A stretch of DNA of 64,000 nt from Apiospora phragmitis. Its lineage: Eukaryota; Ascomycota; Sordariomycetes; Amphisphaeriales; Apiosporaceae. The notes under the pieces are model-generated. The model made no database searches and had not been told where the DNA came from. It worked only from the letters and a program-made list of their open reading frames with translations. The first letter of the stretch is position 1. Each line of letters starts with the position of its first letter. Location: contig JAQQWL010000004.1 in the NCBI GenBank assembly GCA_038363925.1, positions 62,001-126,000 of the forward strand. Reading direction: 5' to 3'. Both the position numbers and the translations under genes were made by a program. Positions 23,394 to 34,226 of the stretch are shown here, piece after piece.

Positions 23394-25054
23394 TTAATCC
23401 TCGACCTCCATCGTGAACTCAGTCTTCCGGACGATCCGGTTGCCCGACATCATGATGGCCTCCTTGCTGTCGTTCTCGTGCGGGATCTCGGTGGACCCGC
23501 TGCGCTTGCCACCGCCGCCGCTGCTGTGGGTCAGAAACGTCTTGGGGCCCGGTGTAGGGCGGCGCCTGAGCCGCCCATGTGGGCGTACTTGTTGGATTTG
23601 TTCGAGTGGCCGCCGTTGTGCTGGTAGTCGGGGGTCTGGTGGTTCGAGGAGCCGAACATGCGGGGGAACCAGCTCTTGAGCAGCACCTTGAAGGCGGGCG
23701 CGGAACCGCAGAAGATGGCTGAGGGAAGTGGATAGGTCAATTTACCGGCTCTGGAAAGGAAGGGGGAAAGAAAAACATCAAAACACTCTCATGCTTACCA
23801 ACGTAGATCTCAAGCTCACACCAGTTGAGGGAATCGGCGAGCAAGAAGTACATGTCCGTCTCGCCGGATAGCTTGCGGACGTATCCGAACCTGACACAAC
23901 CAGCTGTACGAGCGGCTTTGGTTAGCGAGTGCGTTCTGTCAGTCAAAAGAGAAGAAGAAGAAGTGCTTGTCGACCTACCAGCAACAGAGAAGAACCCGAG
24001 GCCGAAGACTCCCAACAGGGCAATCTTTTGGCGTAAGGGGATCTGAATGTTCCACAGCATGGGCATCGGGGCGACGTAAATGGCGATATCGGTAATGATG
24101 CTGGTTGACGGCCATGCCTGTCAGCATTGTTTGCACGGAATAACTAACAGTATTGCCTCCCGTCATTGTATAGGGGGCGATTGCCAAACAACAAACGTAC
24201 TTGAGATAGCCGTTCGCGTCGTAAAACGCCTGCTGCGCGCCCGGAGCCATGCACTCGCCATCCACAACGCCCTCGACGTCCCAGAAGAGCGCGGGCGGGA
24301 AGCACGAGACGGCAAGGACGACGCCGCTCGCGATGTTGAGGGCCGCGACGACGAACATTAGGGTATACACTGTCCAGCGCATGACGCGGCGGTGGTCGAG
24401 GCGCAGGTAGAAGACGAGCAGGCTCTGCTTGACGAAGAACATGGCGACGCAGTACAGCAGGCGGGTCGAGTAGACAGACTGGAGCATCGGCACCATGTCC
24501 GTGAGGGGGATTTCGTCGACTGTTTCGCACGGTTGCTGTCAGCTTCGGTGCCTCTGATGAGAGACGACGACTTTTGGGCCCGATGTTTGATCTGGGGGAT
24601 TACTCACTGTGTTTACCGACGCCATAGTACGCAGCTGGGTGTTGTATGTCAGCCAAGTCTGTCCATCCTCGACAGCGGTTGCGTATTTCTCTTACCTGAG
24701 CATCGATGCGACGGAAAGCCCGAACGTGAAGATCTAAACACATCATCGCTGGTTAATAGCTGCCATAGCAAGGCCACAGAGCAGCGGGAATTCCTTACAG
24801 TGCCGATCAACATGAAAACTGAATATAGGCGTATGGTTAGCTCACACAAAGTCTATCGGAAACCAGGATGTATGTCACGTACTATCATCCAACCCGACCG
24901 CCTTGATCATGAACATCCGGACGTACATCCGCACCGAGATCAGTGCCGCGATGACGACAATGAAGCTGATTCCGACGCCAAATACCGAAGCCTGCCGCGA
25001 TCCCTCCTGGATGCCGGCTCGGCCGTGCAGCAGCTGATGGGGATGGGGCGCCAT
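23394..25054 (-). CDS. Rhodopsin-domain 7-TM protein (PTH11/SAT-like)
   Basis: About eight exons from the ATG at 25054 (MAPHPHQLLHGR) to the TAA at 23394. Exon 1 is 24883..25054, exon 2 a 20-nt micro-exon 24800..24819, exon 3 24696..24733. Later exons carry MVPMLQSVYSTRLLYC, VKQSLLVFYLRL, the Cys-rich loop VSCFPPALFWDVEG, IITDIAIYVAPMPMLWNIQI and LNWCELEIYV. This is the fungal rhodopsin-domain (integral membrane) family, which includes putative Pth11-type G-protein-coupled receptors. The cytoplasmic tail is Ser/Gly-rich and ends TMEVED. One base is missing near 23562 in the tail, and the exon 3/exon 4 phase is off by one, so the internal boundary near 24640 is uncertain. Confidence 0.8.
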
Positions 25055-27466
25055 TGTTTCGAGTATACTCCTGTAGTCCAGAAAACCTCGTTCACGATCA
25101 GAGGAGGTGATGATGGTGTTTCGGGACTCGAGTCGTTATCGCCGCAAACTGGGACAAGGCGGCTTCTGTCTAGTGGCATATAGAGTACAGTAAGCCGGAA
25201 GAAGACTGCCAAGGGGTTTCGCCTTTATACAGTATTCGGGATGCTACCATACAGCAGGGGGGGTGTGGTATGGTGTAGGTCTTTCTTTGGCAAAAACCGC
25301 GATGCGCGCATCAGGCGTATAATACAACCAACATATTATCGCCTCTTTGCTTGTTCCCTCGGACGATTGCAGCGGGCAAAAGACGAGGCGGGCTGGGGCT
25401 AGACCTGAAGAGCACTTCGCTTAACGTTCCCCGGTTTCCTTGTATATTGGGGTATTACATACATATGTACTGCAGAGTGCCATGCAGGTGTGTGGATGGT
25501 GGGCTAAACATTCGCATTCTCTACTTTTTCAGGGGCGCGGCGGGTAACTCATCATTTCTCAGATTAGCGATTGCGACTCTGTCGCTGTACGGATTGATAT
25601 TTGCGTCGGCCATAACCTCTACACAAGACCCCGATTGGGTGTGACGACTTGTTTCGGAACTTTTATGAAATGGGATCAGCGCCAGTCACATTGTCAGCCA
25701 TGGCCTGCGGGGCGCTCCCGGGGCCGGCCGGTCAGGAAAGTGGACTATACACTAACCTACTTGTACAAGAAGAACCTCCCCACCCCCAGAGGAGCGTTTG
25801 ATATCCTGGGCATTCTTTACAGTAGTGGCAGTCAGTTAGTGGAACGGTCTTGGAGCTTTGTGGAGTATTGCTTTTTCCAGGTGGCAAGCAGGCAAGAGGC
25901 CCAGCCCGGGCAAGCAGCAGATGTGACACCCAACGTCTCCAATACAGCCTGCGGTCTTTCATGCGCACCGAACGCAGCTCGAGTTGCGACAGGCTACTCC
26001 CAACAGGCCGGGTTGGGCGTACATATGAGGGTAATCAACTGTCGGCCATGGAACACGAAGTATTTGCTTTTCTTCTTCCTTTTTGTTCCTTATCAGGCTT
26101 CCTTCTACTATTAAACCATATCTTCCGCCAACCACTCCTTCGCCGGGTCAACCATCTCGAATACTGGGTACAACCGGCAACTGTGCTGGCCAACCAGAGA
26201 ATTCACCGAGGCCACCGTACCAAAAACAGCCATCGAATGTGCTCTCATGAGAATGGTTGGTTCGAGAGGTACAGGTAGGGTCAATTTACCTAGAGGTAAC
26301 GTATGCCTCAGAAATGACCGACCTGCCGAGAGACTAAACAAAAGTGCTCCATTTCCGGCAGCGGGCCGCACGATCCAATATGTGCCCATGGACGTGTGAT
26401 TGGCCACATAGCAAGTCCTGGCTCATTACTTTCTATTCCGGGATTAACGTCAACGTTATTCATAGGGCCAGAGAGGGGTCGAAGGAGATGCTAAGGTAAG
26501 GATGGCCAAGGATCTGTCGTGACCCCCTTTTTTGTGACAGGACTGACCTGTCGACGGACAGTGCGGCATCCGGAAGGGTGGCCCGAGCCGATCACATGGT
26601 GGGGTTTGGTTGCATCGGAGCTGGAGTATATAATAGGCCTGTTATTGTGTTCCGCGGCCAGGGGTAAGTTTACGCGTGGAGGAAGGATGCCAGGCTGAGC
26701 TCACCCCAGAAGCAATACCACACACGGGTGCTTACCCAACCACACCAGCTGAGTCCCAGGCAGTATATGCAAAGGAAAGAGGTTGAAACTTCAAAACAAG
26801 AGGTAGCTCTCGATCCTCTACTTCTTCTCGATAATCTTTCGGAAGCTGTTCAAATCCCCACTGCGCTCGCCTCACGGACAGGGAGCAGGGACAGGGGGAT
26901 CCAGTATAATAAGGAACCACTCCATTTGTATCCACCATATTCTAAGAACAACTCATTCGGCGCAAAAGGAAACACCAGAGGGGACTCCCACATTAGTTCC
27001 GAGGAAGCTGGGAGAGCTGTCCTGTTCGACCACGAGTTCGCACCATGAGCGCATCAGCACGACGACATCCTGAGCAGGGTATAGCACATGGTGTTTTATG
27101 CATTCATCGCAGACGTTGCAGACTGTTGCTCATCAGGGATGGTATGGTCAATCGTTCGACATGATTTGCTGAGTTGGGATAGAAAGCATGGAACGCTGGA
27201 TGTCGTTGGAGAAATAAGAATAAGAGACTCGTTAATTACAGTAATGCTACATACAAACGCCGACGACCAATGGTCATCCACAAATCTACAAGATGGATGC
27301 TGCTTCCCCCACTCACCCTCGATCTATACATATAATCCCGGTCGACCACGATGTGATTGGCCCGGCGGAAAACCCGCCCCGACATTTCCCATTGGGGCCA
27401 TTCTCTCGCCCTCATCGGAACGTGCTCCCCGACTCGACTACTGCAAGGACGTTTATACTAACCTAC
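25055..27466. other. Long intergenic stretch, no gene seen
   Basis: 2.4 kb with several ORFs of 100-160 codons (for example 25635..26114 and 26728..27048), none with recognisable motifs, splice signals or codon bias. Could hold regulatory DNA or a decayed element; nothing supported. Confidence 0.4.
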
Positions 27467-28680
27467 TCAAACGTGCACAGCAGCAGCGGAGCCGACCCCC
27501 ACTCCCCCCTCCAGATTCGGCAACACCTCCTTCTCGGCGATGCAGCTGTCTATCGTCACCACCCGCTTGCCCGCGACGACGTGGCGCAGCTCGTCGACGA
27601 AGTCTGCGCCCAGGCCGCGGCGCAGTGGGTAGGAAGCCAACCGAGGCGCTCGCGCGCCACCGTGCCTTTCGTCGCGCGGTGGCCCGCCCAGCCCACCTCG
27701 GCGACGACGACGTTGCCCGCCGTCGTCGTCGCGGCTTCTTGCAGGTCGACCTGCCGGATCACTTTCTGCATATCCGTCGTGCCGTCCACGCGCGGCAGCA
27801 TGCCCGCCGCGAACGCCGCGTCGAGGCAGCCCTGCGCGATGTCGCGCATGTAGACGCGGCCGGCCGTGGGGAAGACGATGCCGCGGGCGCCGCTCGGCAG
27901 GTTGGACGCGTCGTGCTCGACGACGTCGCGGACGCAGCGCACGTACAGGTCCGCGAGGTCCGCGACGTGCACGTAGTCGATGACGCCCGTGCCGTCGCCC
28001 AGCTGGAAGCCGTGGCCCTTCTCGACGACGTAGCGCATCATGATGGGGACCATCAGGCCGGCACGCTGGAACAGGCCCTCGCCCTCGCCGAAGATGCAGG
28101 GGGCCTGGATGCTGAGGGCGCCGACGCCTTGCTCTTGCTTTTCAGAAGTCACAGAGGGGTGGCTCAGCACGGCGAGCTCGGCGGCGCGCTGGGGGTACCA
28201 ATCGCTTTCGTTCTCGGCCTTCTCGAAGTCGTAGACCGTCGTGCCGTCCGCGTCGTGCAGCTCGCGGTCCGGGAAGGCCTGGCCCGTCAGGGGCCGGTCC
28301 GAGACGTTGGAGCAGCCGCTGGTGTGCAGCATCCAAGGTTTTGAAGAAGCTGTCGTTGAGCTGTTTGTCTGTCGCTGGCTCAGTCCCCGTACCATGGCCT
28401 CGGCGCTGGCCGGGTGGAAGCCCGAGCCCGCGTTGATGACGATGTCGTGCTGGCTCGCGAGCTGCTCGATTAGCTCCGTCTCGTCGTAGTCCCGGAACAG
28501 GATGGGCGAGACGCGGTCCCCGTAGGTGCGGACGAGCTTGTCGGCACGCTCCTCGCCGCGCACCAGCACGGACACCTGGAGGCCCTGGACCGAGGGCGCC
28601 GTGCTGGTCATGAGGCGGTGTAGGACAGTGCCGCCGACATAGCCGGTGGCGCCTGTCAGTAATATCTTGGGAGAATCCAT
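27467..28680 (-). CDS. Extended SDR, NAD-dependent epimerase-like
   Basis: Single exon of about 404 codons from MDSPKILLTGATGYVGGTV. Residues 8-15 are the GATGYVGG nucleotide-binding motif. Later come INAGSGFHPASAEAM, MLHTSGCSN, the catalytic YDFEK (YxxxK) and GVIDYVHVADLADLYVR. The family is the atypical/extended short-chain dehydrogenases acting on sugars or other carbonyl substrates with NAD(P). The frame breaks near 27635, where one base is missing. In the shifted frame the C-terminus continues YPLRRGLGADFVDEL and ends at the TGA at 27467; without correction the ORF ends at 27556. No partner genes suggest a pathway. Confidence 0.85.
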
Positions 28681-30092
28681 CTTGTGTCTGGATGCGGAAG
28701 GAGAGGAAGAGAGTGTAGATGATCTGCAGGTGAAAAAGCAATCAAGATTGACGAAAGAAGAACGAGGGTGCTGAGTGTAGAGAGCGAGGATATGTATGTT
28801 ACAATAAGCAACTGCGTGATCTGCGTGAACCCATGAGAGAGAGACTTGACTGCAGGTGAGAGGTCATTTGTAGTAAGTGCTGCGACCTCCCTTTTCCGGA
28901 CAAGAGACATGTCGGATTTGGGCATGATGTCCGATATCTGTTGTTACGTGGCATGCATTCCCATACACACACACACACGCACACACACCTTGGTCTGACG
29001 TTCAGGCCATGAGCAGCTGAACGAGCATGGCTGCATGGCTGCATGGATGTGTAACCCTCCGAGGTGCATTTGTGGATGGAGCCCCTCCCCAGCACGACCC
29101 ATCCCCCCCTTATTTCCGGTTTCCTTGCCCGGTCGCCGCGGGTGTCCACTCCATCTCTTGGCATCAATGTGGGTAGAAACAAGGCAGAGAGGGCTTCGGC
29201 AGCTTTGCACTTTCCCGGGGTATCCCTCCTCGCAGATACCCACGAGCAAAAGCTGATGCAAACGTGTTCTTTAATTATTACATCACATTACTGCAGATAT
29301 GTCGGGGTTCATGGGCAGTGGCAATCGGACCAATCCGGATCCAGAACGCCCCTGCCCCTCGTGGCACCTGCGACTTTCATCTTACGTGTAGAGATATGCG
29401 TCTGCGTATACGGAGTCCGCATTTGTCAAGAACACATTTCGGCGTCTTACAGTGTCCCGGCTCTTATACGGAGAGCACAGTTGGTGTAGCATTCGCGGCA
29501 TCTGATACGGTGGCCAGGCTTCGGCACTTGGAAACACGCATGGTTTATCGTTGTCTTGCAATTTTGCTGAACCTGCGTCCATGTCCAGTAATTGTGATCC
29601 TTTCTCTGGCTCGCTCTGACTAGCAATATGCATTTCTCTAGTAGTGCCTTGCTGAGAGTTCATCATCGTTTCCCCAACGGTGAAGCAACTTGCCCGTTTC
29701 CCCCGGCTGACAACATCTTTCGTATATGGATAGAACCCTCGTGACGGGCTTACCCAGCTTGTACTTGAGGGACGCCATTCGATGCTGAAGCCAAATTATC
29801 GATGCCGCTGATGTCAGTCCCGAGATCGGGCGCTTATTTCTACAGAGTCGACTTTACCGTGGCCAACAGAAGGTTGGGAGTATACAACCTGGTACCCATA
29901 AGGTCTATTACTAAGGATACCCCGATCCCGTTGGCTATGACATTGCTTGTGAGTACGGCTTGTGTAGGAGGCCCTTGCCCGAGTCGCCCATTATCACAAA
30001 GGTCCGGCCCTGCGTGTCTGTAAGCCCTTTGGCAAAAGTAAGTACTCAGAGATGTGAAACGCACCGAGAGAAAAAAAGGAAGTTGATTTTAA
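28681..30092. other. Intergenic stretch with CA microsatellite
   Basis: No gene supported. An imperfect (AC)n microsatellite of about 25 bases lies at 28964..28988. Confidence 0.5.
28964..28988. repeat. (AC)n microsatellite
   Basis: ACACAC run interrupted once by G, intergenic. Confidence 0.8.
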
Positions 30093-30175
30093 TGCTCACT
30101 ACCGGACTCGAACCAGTATCCGCTTTGACACTGAGTACTCAGAGTAAACGGACTTTACCATTAAGCTAAATGAAC
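30093..30175 (-). tRNA. tRNA-like element, copy 1 (anticodon unclear)
   Basis: Read on the minus strand, a 7-bp acceptor stem pairs GTTCATT with AGTGAGC. The A box TAGCTTAATGG and B box GGTTCGAGTCC both match the Pol III consensus exactly, and the T arm closes (ACTGG with CCGGT). The 83-nt length is that of a long-variable-arm tRNA. The anticodon arm is not clean. A loop CTCTGAG would give anticodon CUG (Gln), but its stem pairs poorly, and a perfect palindrome CTGAGTACTCAG sits there instead. The sequence style resembles mitochondrial tRNAs. It may be a pseudogene or SINE-like copy. Confidence 0.5.
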
Positions 30176-30279
30176 CTTGGGGTCGTTCATATACGGTGTA
30201 CTCGGCGATCAACTTATTGCCTTTCATAACCTTAGCCAGGGCTTGGTGGTAGCCGGCACAAAAAGGAAATTAATTACAA

Positions 30280-30362
30280 CGCTCACTACCGGACTCGAAC
30301 CAGTAACCGATTTGATACTGAGTACTCAGAATAGACTTGCTTTACCATTAAGCTAAGTGAAC
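30280..30362 (-). tRNA. tRNA-like element, copy 2 (anticodon unclear)
   Basis: Same length, same A and B boxes, same palindrome CTGAGTACTCAG and the same T arm as copy 1, 187 bases further along. The acceptor pairs GTTCACT with AGTGAGC. The region flanking the palindrome has diverged, and a plausible anticodon stem is even weaker than in copy 1, so this copy is more likely non-functional as a tRNA. Confidence 0.42.
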
Positions 30363-30424
30363 CTGGAGCACCATGCTTATTTGTGTACTCCAAGATCAGC
30401 TTATTGCCCTTTATAACTCTAGGT

Positions 30425-31265
30425 GAGTTTCAGTAGTAGCACTCCTAACTTCCTCTAACCGGCCATCAGCTGCTCCTTTCCCCGACTTTGCACTCACGCA
30501 AGATCACACATGCCCATCATGAGTAAGTCAACCTCGCCGTATTATGAGATGGCGTGTAAATACATGTATGGCACCGCCGAGACCGGCTGCGGAGAGCGAT
30601 GGCGTAGGTCCGGTAGGCTTCCCCTCGACACGATACTGGAGAGCCCCTGCAGGGCACGCAGCTGGCCTCGATGAGCATCCTAGCTGTCAATTGTATGTGT
30701 CCGACTCGGTCTACGGCTTGCTATGCATGATATGATGCTCATGCATGGAATCTCGATACCCTTCTCCTCGATCGATTTGTTTAGCATCCTTGTGAAGCGG
30801 TGAAAGCTCGGCTGCAACATGAGCCACATTACACGAAAGTCCTTGACTACATGGTTTGGTGGGTGGAAATACATGGCGATTTAGTATATGTAAGAGCACC
30901 AAGTTCACCTAATTTTACATCCCAGCCTGAAGCTGTCTTGCAAGCCTGTGCACTTTTTCATTTGACGCTGTCTTTATCTACACGTGCTTGATCCAGTCTG
31001 GTGCCTCACTGAGGTAATATAAAGCAAGGCACTGCTGCAACTGTGAACACGTATAGTAATACTCGAACATGTTGCCCAACCCAAAACCGATAAGCATTCC
31101 AAGCATGACTCTTGGCGGCTTCTTTAGTGTCTTCCAATCTGCCGGTTTGAGGTTAATCCCGGAAGCTGAGGGAAGTGTTGCTCGCTTGAATATAGGCAAA
31201 AATATTGTATTACATACTTTATTCTTTACGATGTACCTACAGTGTCCGTTTAAGTTGCCTAATGA
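30425..31265. other. Intergenic stretch, no gene seen
   Basis: No exon or repeat supported. Confidence 0.4.
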
Positions 31266-32955
31266 TTAAGCTGATCTAGGTACTGGTCTTCCATCGGATT
31301 CTTCTCCGACATCTTTGAATCCACCCCTGTACTTCTTTCTCCTACTCGTCCTCTCCTCTGCGTCGATGTCCTTGATTTGCTCACTGAGCACCAGCCGTGT
31401 TATGAACATGAGGACGAACGACGCCCACGACGTCCCGACCAGGCCGAACCCCCCACCGATGCGGATGTGTACCGCTTGCGTCATGATGTTCACGAGCCCC
31501 GTGAGTAGGCTCACAGCCGAGACGATGACCGACCTGATCAGGAGCGCGTACATGGCCACTGCTGGGACCAGCACGAAGAACCAATCGAGTCCTTTCACGT
31601 TCTCCGCCATTGTTCGCTTGCCGTCTGGATACTTCCTGCCAAGCGTGAAACCGTACACGATTTCGCCCACCAGACCGAGTAGCAGCAGCCAGGAGCAGCC
31701 GCAAGCGACGGCGAAGACGACGAGGGTGGGGCCAAAGGTAAACAGCATCACGCCTCTTTTCAGCGAGTTGGACGCGCCGACGATTTCTTTCTGAACGGCG
31801 TTGGCGCCCTTGTCTATGGGCTCTCTGATCTTCTGCTGGACGTCTTTCGGGATGAGGAAGATGCCCGTGACGTTGGCGATCAGGTCGCCCGGAGAGAAGC
31901 TGAAGATTTTGCCCCCGTTGGCAACAGGGTCAAATGTTGTGTTTACCCCTGGAAGAAGATTAGTCAGTATCTACATTGGTTGGCGGATCTGTATGGTGTT
32001 GGGTAGAAGGGAATAGGGGTTCTTAAAAGGGGAGAAAGGGGAACTTGTTTGATGCAAACTTACCTTCACCGAATAGAGAAGAGCAATTCTGCGGTGCCGT
32101 CGAGAACTTCTTCGTGTTGTTCGAATAGTCCACGGCGCGCGGCACCTTGCACCATTTCGTGACGTGCAACGAATATCGCTGAGATATGCCCAGCTCGTTT
32201 AGCTTACGAACGACTCGCAACCCCCACTCGTTCAGCTGGTCTTCGATCTTGGCCAGCACTTTCATGATGAGCTTCTCGACAATTTGCTTGATGTCGCCGA
32301 GGTTGTCACCGACCTCGTCCACAAGGTCCTTGGCCTTGTCCGTGATTTGGGTCGTGACGTTTTTGACTTTGTCTTCGGCGCCGTTGACAATGTTTCCCAC
32401 GTTACCTGAGACTTTGTTCATCCCGTCTCCCACCTTGTTCTGAACTTGACTTAAGTCTAGCCTCCGTACGAGCTGCCTCGTGATCGGTTTGTCGACGAAC
32501 GAGATCTTGGTCCAGTTGAATTCGGCGAAGTCCCCCATATCAATCTGTGGCAAGGTTAGCTACAACGTTCTATCTAGATCTTTAGGGACGGTCTCTCTTA
32601 CCGATATGACAGACAGTGTTCTCGGCATTTCCGCATTTCCCCGTCCGGCGGCGAGCGCAATTGTCGTCATGATGCTGACAGCGAGAATAGGGAGCAGGAG
32701 GGCGATGGCGGTTTTGTTCGGGATGAAAGGGAACCGTTGCCTGACCCATTTCGTCCCGGGATTATGGATGATCCAGCCAAACATGATTTCGAGCAGTTCA
32801 ATGACACTGATAGAAATTAGGAATAAAAATGAGAGCAAGAAAATGAGGTACAGAGTGAGTGAGTGGGATGTAAATTACCAAGCCTACGTTGCGGAAAGGA
32901 AAGGGACAGGCTCTGATATCTCTTGCCAGGAGCCATCTTCCTTTATCCCATCCAT
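31266..32955 (-). CDS. SUR7/PalI-like plasma-membrane protein
   Basis: Four exons, 32888..32955, 32602..32806, 32064..32544 and 31266..31948, all in phase and giving an intact 478-aa protein. Start MDGIKEDGSWQEISEPVPFL was chosen because it splices in frame to VIELLEIMFGWIIHNPG. Layout: TM1 (ALLLPILAVSIMTTIALAAG), a long extracellular loop with FAEFNWTKISF, an amphipathic Asn/Lys/Val helix (VQNKVGDGMNKVSGNVGNIV), and ISQRYSLHVTKWCK, then three membrane segments and a charged tail rich in RRKK. The YSLH...C loop followed by three TMs is the SUR7/PalI type, linked to eisosomes, cortex or ambient-pH signalling. Family assignment is moderate; the long helical loop is unusual. Confidence 0.62.
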
Positions 32956-33913
32956 GTAAGACGGAGTGAATGGGTAGTCCCGGACGGTCTCTTTGTCCAA
33001 GAGCTCACCACAATGGCCAACTCCTATGTAATCACGTAGTATTGCCTTTATTCGGCCTGTTTCATTGTTTCGTCCCGAGTTATTTCTGGAAGCTCTGAAG
33101 AAGGGGTCACATGATCCAACAACGACAAGGGAAATAAAGAGTTGCCCCGATCATACTGCCGATCATACTGTTTGGCTTTGGCTGTCATCCCATCCCCGCG
33201 TCCCACAACCAAGTTTCTTTCTGCGGAGCCTCCCCCAACACCCCGGCTGCCCAGACAATGGAATTGGCAACAACTGAAACAACCTTAAAATGAACGACGA
33301 TCAAGTAATCTTCAAAAGTTGAGCTGCGTTCTTCTGTGCACCTCTTGATGGATTCAGGTGTGGCGGCATCTCACATTGGCATTTGCGCACGATGTCGTAG
33401 TGGACATTGGGACATCCCTTTGGGGGTTGAGTCCAAGTCAACAGGACATATCCGAGTCGGGGACTTGCGCACCAACTGTTGCGTTCCTGCCAAGCCGAAT
33501 GCGTCAGTGGATGCAGCCAGCCAGTCACAGACTCACCTCATAGATTCAAACTTCCCAATTGCGGCATGCTTTCGTCAGTTCCAAAGCCTGGCTTGGTCAA
33601 TCCCATTCTCAATCTCTATTCTGGAGCCAGGCTCCTCAGTCTGGATGACATGACGGATTTGGTAACCAGAGGGGTTCGATGGGAGTCACCCCGAAAGACG
33701 TGAAGACATCGGGCGTAACGCGAGAATGACCTTGCGATGGCTTGATATTACCGTCATAATTGACATAAAGCAACACCTCCAACTGTCGCCGTGAATCAGG
33801 GGCATATTTCACTCTGGCCCCGGTGTTTCCGTGAAAATAGAACCGTGTCCCCAAGTATCCCAATATCGATATGGTGTCTTGCCTCCATCGATTGACTGTC
33901 AACTGAACTTTTC
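32956..33913. other. Intergenic stretch, no gene seen
   Basis: Contains an 89-codon minus-strand ORF at 33636..33902 without signal peptide or recognisable domain; not called. Confidence 0.4.
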
Positions 33914-34226
33914 TCAGCCACAGGTGGCTCCGTAACGGCTCCCGTTATCTCGTGGCCCTTCATCCTTGCACACCGTTCTGTCTGCGCAGCGATCCTTGAC
34001 CGACAGGACCCCGGCGCTGCATTGGAAAGCGATCTTATTGTTCCTGCAGGGGTAGAACCAATGTGTCAGTGGGATTGCTGTGCCGCTGAAGTAAGTAGCG
34101 CAGGAAAGTGACTGACCCGCAGAAGACGTCGCCATCTTGGTGCTTGTCGCCTTTGCATTCGCCGGCATCGGCGTGCGCCATGATCACGCATAGCGCGATG
34201 GAGAGAAGGATCGCGACGAACCGCAT
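33914..34226 (-). CDS. 79-aa six-cysteine secreted protein
   Basis: Two exons, 34117..34226 and 33914..34043 (GTCAGT donor, GCAG acceptor, phase matches through a split Gly). The ATG at 34226 opens a clear signal peptide, MRFVAILLSIALCVIMAHA. The mature part is about 59 aa and has six cysteines: GECKG, DVFCG, AFQCS, DRCAD, TVCKDEG and GATCG at the C-terminus, enough for three disulfides. There is no anchor. Size, secretion and Cys content fit an apoplastic effector or antimicrobial-type protein; no homologue comes to mind. The frame is intact. Confidence 0.75.

Larger units (their letters stand above)
30072..30424. repeat. Tandem duplication, two ~165-bp units with tRNA-like cores
   Basis: Unit 1 (about 30072..30235) and unit 2 (about 30260..30424) align through the tRNA-like core and both flanks. 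The shared left flank is AAAAAGGAA(G/A)TT; the shared right flank runs from GTGTACTC to TTGCCTTTCATAACCTTAG in unit 1 and TTGCCCTTTATAACTCTAG in unit 2. The copies have diverged by many substitutions, so the duplication is not recent. Confidence 0.7.

Noticed and set aside
27088..28344. 418-codon plus-strand ORF
   Set aside because: Low-complexity Arg/Ala/Val-rich mirror of the SDR gene on the other strand.
33636..33902. 89-codon minus-strand ORF after the six-cysteine gene
   Set aside because: No signal peptide, domain or splice link to the neighbouring gene; could be real but unsupported.
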